A DNA stretch of 9,858 bases. Origin: CAYLNK01 sp964384675. Its GTDB lineage: Bacteria > Acidobacteriota > Thermoanaerobaculia > UBA5066. Both the position numbers and the translations under genes were made by a program. Each line of letters starts with the position of its first letter. Within the stretch, counting starts at the first letter, position 1. The stretch is from assembly GCA_964384675.1 (NCBI GenBank), contig CAYLNK010000261.1, positions 1-9,858 on the forward strand. Direction: 5' to 3'. Shown here one piece after another: positions 1 to 4,753 of the stretch. The notes beneath the pieces are model-generated. The model did no database searches. It was not told the DNA's origin and saw only the letters and a list, made by a program, of their open reading frames with translations.

Positions 1-80
1 CGGTCGCGGCGGCGGCGAGCTTCCTGCCCGCGCGGCGCGCCGCGGCCCTCGACCCGATGCGGGCGCTGCGGGAGGAGTGA
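1..80 (+). CDS. C-terminal end of an ABC transporter permease (MacB/FtsX-like), partial
   Basis: The frame with codons starting at base 3 reads an Ala-rich helix end, then LPARRAAALDPMRALREE and a TGA stop at 78-80. An 'ARRAA-x-x-DP-x-x-ALR-x-E' ending is the usual C-terminus of MacB/FtsX/LolC-type permeases, where the last transmembrane helix runs into a short cytoplasmic tail. The family works with an ABC ATPase to export or move lipoproteins, peptides or drugs across the envelope. Only about 25 residues are visible, so the substrate and exact subfamily cannot be given. The gene converges on the minus-strand operon, with three bases between the two stop codons. The call rests on the tail motif alone. 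Confidence 0.75.
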   Translation, partial: VAAAASFLPARRAAALDPMRALREE

Positions 81-83
81 CGA

Positions 84-296
84 TCAGTCGTCGAGCGTGA
101 AGCGCGTGGCGCCCTCGAAGGTGGGGCGCGCGCGGAGCTCCTCGGGCGTGAGGGTGAACTGCGCGCAGAAGCGTCCGTACTCCTCCAGCGTCATCGGGCC
201 GGGGCGGTTCCGCTCCAGCGCCTCGGACACCTCCGGCGAGGCGCGGAACGCGACGTCGAGGTCGAGCGGTTCAGGTCGTGGTCTTGAGCCGGTCAT
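84..296 (-). CDS. Small 70-aa protein of unknown function, partner of the nucleotidyltransferase
   Basis: I do not recognise the family. The start chosen is the ATG at 296-294, which lies inside the end of the nucleotidyltransferase gene (26-base overlap) and has a G-rich stretch a few bases upstream. The longer reading frame back to 401 would be buried in that gene and has low-complexity Arg/Ser sequence, so it is not favoured. The 70-residue product is soluble, with no signal peptide or membrane helix. It has a proline-rich acidic N-terminus, a probable helical middle (PEVSEALERN) and a 'MTLEEYGRFCAQFTLTPEEL' segment around residues 35-54. The overlap suggests translational coupling and a joint role with the nucleotidyltransferase. 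It lacks the Rx4-6H motif and the length of HEPN toxins, so it is not a standard MNT/HEPN partner. A second ATG at 194 could give a 36-residue product. Confidence 0.6.
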   Translation of the reverse strand: MTGSRPRPEPLDLDVAFRASPEVSEALERNRPGPMTLEEYGRFCAQFTLTPEELRARPTFEGATRFTLDD

Positions 297-795
297 ACAG
301 CCCCCGGAGCCCCACGCGATCGAAGATCGCGCGAGCCTCATTCTGATCGATGTCGGGAAGCGAGAGAAGGAGCCGGAGGTCCTCGCCGTCGCGCAGGACA
401 CGGATCGGCCGGTTCACGATCGCCTTCACCTTCATCGCCACGAGGTGCTCCGGAGAGGGGACCAGCAGGGGGAGTCCATCGGGGCCGGGCCGCTCCACAG
501 CGGCGGCGAAGAGACGTCTGCACGTCTCCCCCTCGACCCAGAGGAAGTCGAGGGGGCCGAGTGTCGGATGGTCGAGGTTGCTGAAGCCCTCGGTATCGAA
601 GACGGTCCGGAAGCCAGTCTCCAGGAGCCGGGCCAGGAGGTCGCGACGGACCCGGTCCTCGGCAAGGATGTCCAGGTCGTGGGTCGTTCGCGTGGAGCCC
701 CACGCCGCGATGGCGAAGCCGCCGGCGAGCGCCCACCGCGTCCCGCTCGCGGCGAGGAGAGGCCGGATCACACCGAGGAGCCGTGCCGCGTCCAC
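271..795 (-). CDS. MNT/AbiEii-like nucleotidyltransferase, 174 aa
   Basis: Members of this minimal nucleotidyltransferase fold transfer an NMP from an NTP to protein or RNA; many act in toxin-antitoxin or abortive-infection pairs. The fold signature is visible: a GG pair at residues 25-26 in 'ALAGGFAIAAWG', followed by 'RTTHDLDIL' with acidic residues D40 and D42. A probable third carboxylate is D83 in 'GPLDFLWV'. The C-terminal half has 'SPEHLVAMKVKAI' (114-126) and 'DGEDLRLLLS' (136-145), the usual pattern of AbiEii/COG4914-type proteins. The start is GTG at 795-793, with GGAG about ten bases upstream. It follows the M20 peptidase gene by 35 bases and overlaps the 70-residue gene at its end. 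Catalytic residues are intact. Whether it is a toxin, an antitoxin or a housekeeping enzyme cannot be told from the sequence. Confidence 0.85.
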   Translation of the reverse strand: MDAARLLGVIRPLLAASGTRWALAGGFAIAAWGSTRTTHDLDILAEDRVRRDLLARLLETGFRTVFDTEGFSNLDHPTLGPLDFLWVEGETCRRLFAAAVERPGPDGLPLLVPSPEHLVAMKVKAIVNRPIRVLRDGEDLRLLLSLPDIDQNEARAIFDRVGLRGLYDRLKTTT

Positions 796-830
796 TCAGC
801 CGCTCTCCACCGGTCCGATTCTGCGCGCCC

Positions 831-2213
831 CTACCGGCCCGTCGCCAGCTCGCGCACCAGCTTCTCGTAGAAGACGAGGCCCTCGTCGAACGCGGCGACG
901 CCGATGCGCTCGTCCCTCCCGTGGGCCCTCACGTCGTCCATGTCCAGGAAGACCCCGGAGACCCCGAACGTCGGGATCCCCGCCGGCCGGAGCCACGCGC
1001 CGTCCGTCCCGCCGGTCTCCATGACCGGTACGACCGGCAGCCCGGGCCACATCGCGCCGGCCGTCTTCTCCACCGCCCGGACCAGCTCCGGCAGCAGCGT
1101 CGACGGAGGGCTCGCCGCACGCGGCTCACGGGTGAACGTCACGGCCACCGACGGGTCCGCCACGGCCCGCTCGATCGCCTTCCGCACCGACTCCGGCTCC
1201 TCGCCGGGGAGGACGCGGCAGTTGACGGTGGCCTTCGCGAGCTGCGGCAGCGCGTTCTCGGCATGCCCGCCGGCGACGAGCGTCGGGACGCACGTGGTCC
1301 TGAGGAGCGCGTTGAAGTAGGGGGAGGCGGAGAGGCGCTCCAGGGCGCCCCGGTCCGGGGGAATCCGCGCGACGGCGCTCAGGTCGGCCGCGAGCGGCCC
1401 GCCCTCGAGCGGCGCCATCCGCGCGAACGTGCCGCGGGTCACGTCGTTGAGCGCGGCGGGGAACGTGAAAGCCTCGAGCCGCGTCACCGCCGCGGCGAGC
1501 CGGCCGATGGCGTTCTCCTTCCCCGGCATGGAGCTGTGCCCGCCGGCGTCGCGCGACGTCAGGTCGACGCTGACGAACAGCTTCTCGCTGGCCTGGATCG
1601 CGGCGAGCCGCCTCTTCCCGTGGCGCTCCTGGAAGTCGCCGCCGTCCGTGTTCACGCAGTACGCGGCGTCGATCCAGCCGCGCTGCTTCTCGAGGAGCCA
1701 CGCCACGCCGTTCGACTCGCCCCCCTCCTCGTCGGCGGTGAGGGCGAGGATCACGTCGCGGTCCGGGACGAAGCTGGCCCGTCGCAGGTCGATCAGCGTG
1801 GTCGCGAGGATCGCGGCGCCGTGCTTCACGTCGCTCGTGCCCCGCCCGTAGAAGAAGCCGTCCCGCTCGGTCAGCTTGAAGGGGTCGAGATCCGGCGACC
1901 AGTCGGAGCGCCGCGCCTCGACCACGTCGAGGTGAGCCAGGAAGAGGATCGGCGGGCGCCGGCCGGTGCCGCGGAGCCGCGCGACGAGGTTCTTCTTCCT
2001 CGGGGCAGGGCCGTCGACGCGGACGTCCCCGGCCGGGAAGCCGGCCGCGCGGAGCCGGGCCGCCACGGCCTCGGCGGCGCGGGTGACGTCGCCGGTCGAG
2101 TCGGTCGTGTCGATCTCGACCAGCTCCTTCAGGAGCGCACGGGCGAGAGCGTGGTCGGGCGGCGCGGGGGCGGCCGCGAACCGGGCCGCGAGGAGCAAGG
2201 CGAAGAGGCCCAT
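831..2213 (-). CDS. M20-family zinc metallopeptidase, probably exported, 460 aa
   Basis: A dizinc peptidase/deacylase of the M20 (carboxypeptidase S / ArgE / DapE-like) group, which hydrolyses small peptides or N-acyl amino acids. Expected metal and catalytic residues appear in order: H94 and D96 in 'LFLAHLDVV', bridging D128 in 'GRGTSDVKHG', catalytic E162 and ligand E163 in 'ALTADEEGG', D190 in 'VNTDGG', and the final H431 in 'DVRAHGRDE'. The dimerisation lid lies at about 205-320, with the familiar 'AGGHAENALPQLA' at 314-327. The first 20 residues (MGLFALLLAARFAAAPAPP) resemble a short secretion signal without the usual positive N-terminus, so export is likely but not certain. ATG at 2213 is chosen because it opens this leader; no clear Shine-Dalgarno is visible. 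The gene begins 43 bases after the ClC gene. The large PM20D1/CPS-like layout fits best, and substrate specificity is unknown. Confidence 0.9.
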   Translation of the reverse strand: MGLFALLLAARFAAAPAPPDHALARALLKELVEIDTTDSTGDVTRAAEAVAARLRAAGFPAGDVRVDGPAPRKKNLVARLRGTGRRPPILFLAHLDVVEARRSDWSPDLDPFKLTERDGFFYGRGTSDVKHGAAILATTLIDLRRASFVPDRDVILALTADEEGGESNGVAWLLEKQRGWIDAAYCVNTDGGDFQERHGKRRLAAIQASEKLFVSVDLTSRDAGGHSSMPGKENAIGRLAAAVTRLEAFTFPAALNDVTRGTFARMAPLEGGPLAADLSAVARIPPDRGALERLSASPYFNALLRTTCVPTLVAGGHAENALPQLAKATVNCRVLPGEEPESVRKAIERAVADPSVAVTFTREPRAASPPSTLLPELVRAVEKTAGAMWPGLPVVPVMETGGTDGAWLRPAGIPTFGVSGVFLDMDDVRAHGRDERIGVAAFDEGLVFYEKLVRELATGR

Positions 2214-2256
2214 CGGCCGAAGGGTATCCCGGGCGGGGGCTGGCGCGCCGGCCCGG

Positions 2257-4101
2257 CTACGTCTCCGCGATCGCTCGCCGGCCGATCCCCCGCTCGCGCC
2301 GGTGCAGCTCGTCGAGCCGGCCCCGGTGCGCGGCGAGGAGGTCGCTCCGGGTGACGATGCCGGTGACGACCCCGGGCGCGTCTCTCGCGACCACGGGCAG
2401 ACGCCCCACCTCCTCCTCGACCATCCGATCCGCGGCCTCGCGGAGGGAGGAGTCCTCGTAGATGACCAACGCGGGCCTGCGGAGGACGTTGCGGAGCGGC
2501 TCCCTGGCATCGACCCCAGGCACCAGGAGATCGCGGCGGGTGACGACGCCGAGGAGCCGTCCCGCGTGGTCCACGACGGGGAAGCCGTTGTGCAGGCTTC
2601 CCGGCGTCCCCGACGTGGCCCAGGCGCGAGCGGCGGCGAGCGGCTGCTCGCCGTCGAGGACGGAGACCGGCCGCGTGCAGCCGTCGCGCACCAGCACCTG
2701 GTCGAGGTGGTCCGAGCCGTAGCCGGCGGGCACCCGGACGCCACGCCGGGCGATCTTCTCGGTCATCAGGCTGTCCCGCATCAGGAGGCACGAGACGAGG
2801 TGCGCCGCGGCGCCCCCGGCCAGGAGCGGGAGGAGCGCCGCCGGCTGGAGCGTCGTCTCGAACGCGAAGAGGATCGACGCCAGGACCGCGCGGGACGCGC
2901 CGGCGAAGAGGGCGGTCATCCCGACCAGGGCCCCGACGCGCGGGTCGAAACCGGCCGACGGGAACGTCCGTTGGAGGAGCTCTGCCAGGAGCGCGCCGAA
3001 CCCGCCGCCAATCGTCAGGAGGGGCGCGAGGGTGCCCCCCGACGTGCCGCTTCCGAGCGCGATGGTCCAGGAGACGAGCTTGGCGGCGGCCAGCACCAGG
3101 ACGGTGGTCCCGACCAGGCGTCCCGAGACGACCCCTTCGATGTTGTCGTACCCGACGCCGAGCGTGCGGGGGTCGACGAGGCCCACCAGGCCCACGGCGA
3201 CGGCCCCGAGCGCGGGCCACCACATCCAGTGGATCGGGAGCCTCGCGAAGAGGTCCTCCATGCCGTAGACGGCCCGAGTGACCGCGACGGACGCCGCTCC
3301 GGCGAGCGCGCCGAGGAGCGCGTAGCCGAGGAGCGCCTCGGGTCCGCACGGTGCCGGGGCGGACATCGCGAACACCGGCGCCCCGCCCACCAGGGCCAGC
3401 CGGACGGCGGCGGCCGTCGCGCTCGCGAGCGCGACCGGGATGAAGGAGCGGGGGCGGAACTCGAAGAGGAGGAGCTCGAGGGCGAGCAGCACCGCCGAGA
3501 CCGGGCTCCCGAACGTGGCGGCCATCCCGGCGGCGGCCCCGGCCGCCAGGAGCGTCCGACGCTCCGCGCCCGTCGTCGAGAGGAGCTGGCCGAGGAGCGA
3601 GCCGAGCGCGCCTCCGGTGGCGATGATCGGCCCCTCCGCCCCGAACGGGCCTCCGGTGCCTATGGAGACCGCCGCCGAGAGCGGCTTCAGGAACGTGATG
3701 CGGGGCGGGATGCGGCTCTGGTTGAGGAGGATCTGCTCCATCGCCTCCGGGATTCCGTGCCCCCGGATGGCCGGCGATCCGAAGCGCGCCATCAGGCCCA
3801 CCACGAGTCCACCGAGCACCGGCACCAGGACGACCCGCCAGCCGAGGGCGTGCCCAGCGGGGGAGGCGGCCGCCAGCGAGAGGCGGCCGTGGAAGGAGAG
3901 GTTCGTGACCAGGGCGATCAGACCGCCCAGGACCTGGGCCACGAACGCGGCGGCGACGCCGAGCGCCACGGCCAGAAGGCTCAGCTGGATGGTGCGCCGG
4001 TCGACCAGGAGGGGCGGCGCCGAGACCTCGGCGGCCTCGAGCGAGGGTCCGAGGGCGGGCGAGACGGGGAGCGCGCCGGCGCCGCCGCGCGCCGCGCTCA
4101 C
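2257..4101 (-). CDS. ClC-family chloride channel/transporter with two C-terminal CBS domains, 614 aa
   Basis: An integral inner-membrane protein that moves Cl- (or another anion), as a channel or in exchange for protons. The ClC pore (about residues 38-440) shows the three filter motifs: GHGIPE (114-119), GAEGP (154-158, with gating Glu E156) and GSGTSGGTLAP (350-360). Two CBS domains follow (about 465-530 and 538-595; 'GFPVVDHAGRLLGVVTRRDL', 'GRLPVVARDAPGVVTGIVTR'), which in the family bind adenine nucleotides and regulate gating. Differences from E. coli ClC by hand alignment: the central Ser is His115, the internal proton Glu next to E209 is L210, and the central Tyr near the end of the pore is M446. 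The start is GTG at 4101-4099, with no strong Shine-Dalgarno. The gene lies 24 bases downstream of the MarR gene, so co-transcription is likely. Channel versus exchanger is not decided. Confidence 0.93.
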   Translation of the reverse strand: MSAARGGAGALPVSPALGPSLEAAEVSAPPLLVDRRTIQLSLLAVALGVAAAFVAQVLGGLIALVTNLSFHGRLSLAAASPAGHALGWRVVLVPVLGGLVVGLMARFGSPAIRGHGIPEAMEQILLNQSRIPPRITFLKPLSAAVSIGTGGPFGAEGPIIATGGALGSLLGQLLSTTGAERRTLLAAGAAAGMAATFGSPVSAVLLALELLLFEFRPRSFIPVALASATAAAVRLALVGGAPVFAMSAPAPCGPEALLGYALLGALAGAASVAVTRAVYGMEDLFARLPIHWMWWPALGAVAVGLVGLVDPRTLGVGYDNIEGVVSGRLVGTTVLVLAAAKLVSWTIALGSGTSGGTLAPLLTIGGGFGALLAELLQRTFPSAGFDPRVGALVGMTALFAGASRAVLASILFAFETTLQPAALLPLLAGGAAAHLVSCLLMRDSLMTEKIARRGVRVPAGYGSDHLDQVLVRDGCTRPVSVLDGEQPLAAARAWATSGTPGSLHNGFPVVDHAGRLLGVVTRRDLLVPGVDAREPLRNVLRRPALVIYEDSSLREAADRMVEEEVGRLPVVARDAPGVVTGIVTRSDLLAAHRGRLDELHRRERGIGRRAIAET

Positions 4102-4125
4102 TGCCGTCGGCTCGGGGCGCCCGAA

Positions 4126-4641
4126 TTACTTTGGATCCAAACCATCTTCCGATGATAGCCGACCCGGCGGGCCCGATCGGCGACGACGCGGGCGACCTTC
4201 CTCGAAGAACATCGACGGCCGCCTTCCGGCCCCGCCGATCGCGGCCGTCAGCCGCTCCAGCAGGCGGCCGAGCCTCTTCCGATCGGCCGCGGACATCGCC
4301 TCGAGCGCCGCGATCAGGTCGTCCTGGGGGGGCTGCGGTGCGCTGGCCAGGAGCGCCCGCCCCCGCGCGGAGAGGGAGAGCCGGATGCGGCGCCGGTCGT
4401 GGGGGTCGCGGCGGCGGGCCAGGAGCTTTCGCTCCTGGAGCCGCTTCACGACCACCGAGACCGAGCTCGGGTCGGTCCGTGTCTCGGACGCCAGCTCGAG
4501 GAGCGAGAGCCCCTCCCTCCGGCCGAGGGTCCGGAGGACGAACAGCTGAGCGACCGGGAGACCGATCTCCCGCTCGGTGGCGCTGGAGGAGAGGCGCAGG
4601 GCCTGGACGAAGCGCCGCAGCGTGTCGAGCGTGGCCGTCAC
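4126..4641 (-). CDS. MarR-family winged-helix transcriptional regulator, 171 aa
   Basis: A dimeric DNA-binding repressor, usually released by a small ligand or an oxidant. The MarR core is clear: helices and a helix-turn-helix at about 30-73 ('LSLLELASETRTDPSSVSVV', then 'KRLQERKLLARRRDP') and the wing 'DPHDRRRIRLSLSARG' at 79-94 with the conserved D/R pattern. A C-terminal dimer helix covers about 105-136. After it comes a charged, proline- and arginine-rich tail (140-171) that I do not recognise. The start is taken as GTG at 4641-4639, just before the first plausible helix. Longer in-frame starts (ATG at 4755 or 4998) would overlap the divergent gene and add sequence without family character. 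Divergent placement next to the nitrate-type operon and 24 bases ahead of the ClC gene suggests it controls one or both. No Cys lies in the sensor region, so an OhrR-like thiol switch is unlikely. Confidence 0.87.
   Translation of the reverse strand: MTATLDTLRRFVQALRLSSSATEREIGLPVAQLFVLRTLGRREGLSLLELASETRTDPSSVSVVVKRLQERKLLARRRDPHDRRRIRLSLSARGRALLASAPQPPQDDLIAALEAMSAADRKRLGRLLERLTAAIGGAGRRPSMFFEEGRPRRRRSGPPGRLSSEDGLDPK
4130..4141. promoter_or_regulatory. 12-bp perfect palindrome at the MarR-ClC junction, candidate operator
   Basis: TTTGGATCCAAA is a perfect inverted repeat and stands out as AT-containing within very GC-rich sequence. It covers the last codons of the regulator gene and ends about 29 bases before the ClC start codon. 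An imperfect relative, TTGGAATCCCA at 4677-4687, sits in the divergent promoter region. MarR proteins often bind such short palindromes, so it may be an operator for an internal ClC promoter. A chance palindrome in codons for Leu-Asp-Pro-Lys is also possible. Confidence 0.3.
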
Positions 4642-4753
4642 CCCGCCGTGGGGGTCTATCCTTGGTGTCGCGATGATTGGAATCCCATGCGATTGAGGTG
4701 CCCCGGCGGTCCGGGAGGCGGCACGCGGATTCGAGAGAGGACGGCGGCGGACC
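4642..4753. promoter_or_regulatory. Divergent promoter/operator region between the MarR gene and the nitrate-type operon
   Basis: These 112 bases separate two divergently read genes and must carry promoters for both unless starts are misplaced. Bases 4656-4697 are the least GC-rich part and are the probable promoter core. Small symmetric elements are visible: TCGCGA at 4668-4673, the imperfect palindrome TTGGAATCCCA at 4677-4687, and CCCGG-cggt-CCGGG at 4702-4715. I could not assign convincing -35/-10 hexamers on either strand. AGAGAGG at 4734-4740 is a purine-rich stretch 13 bases before the ATG at 4754 and is a poor Shine-Dalgarno. Confidence 0.55.

Noticed and set aside
84..795. Standard MNT-HEPN toxin-antitoxin pair
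   Set aside because: The small partner is only 70 residues and has no Rx4-6H motif, so a HEPN assignment is not supported.
783..4155. Long plus-strand open frames (783-2354 and 1966-4155) opposite the M20 and ClC genes
   Set aside because: Same base-composition artefact. The opposite strand carries complete catalytic and pore motifs, whereas these frames have only repetitive Arg/Glu/Gly sequence.
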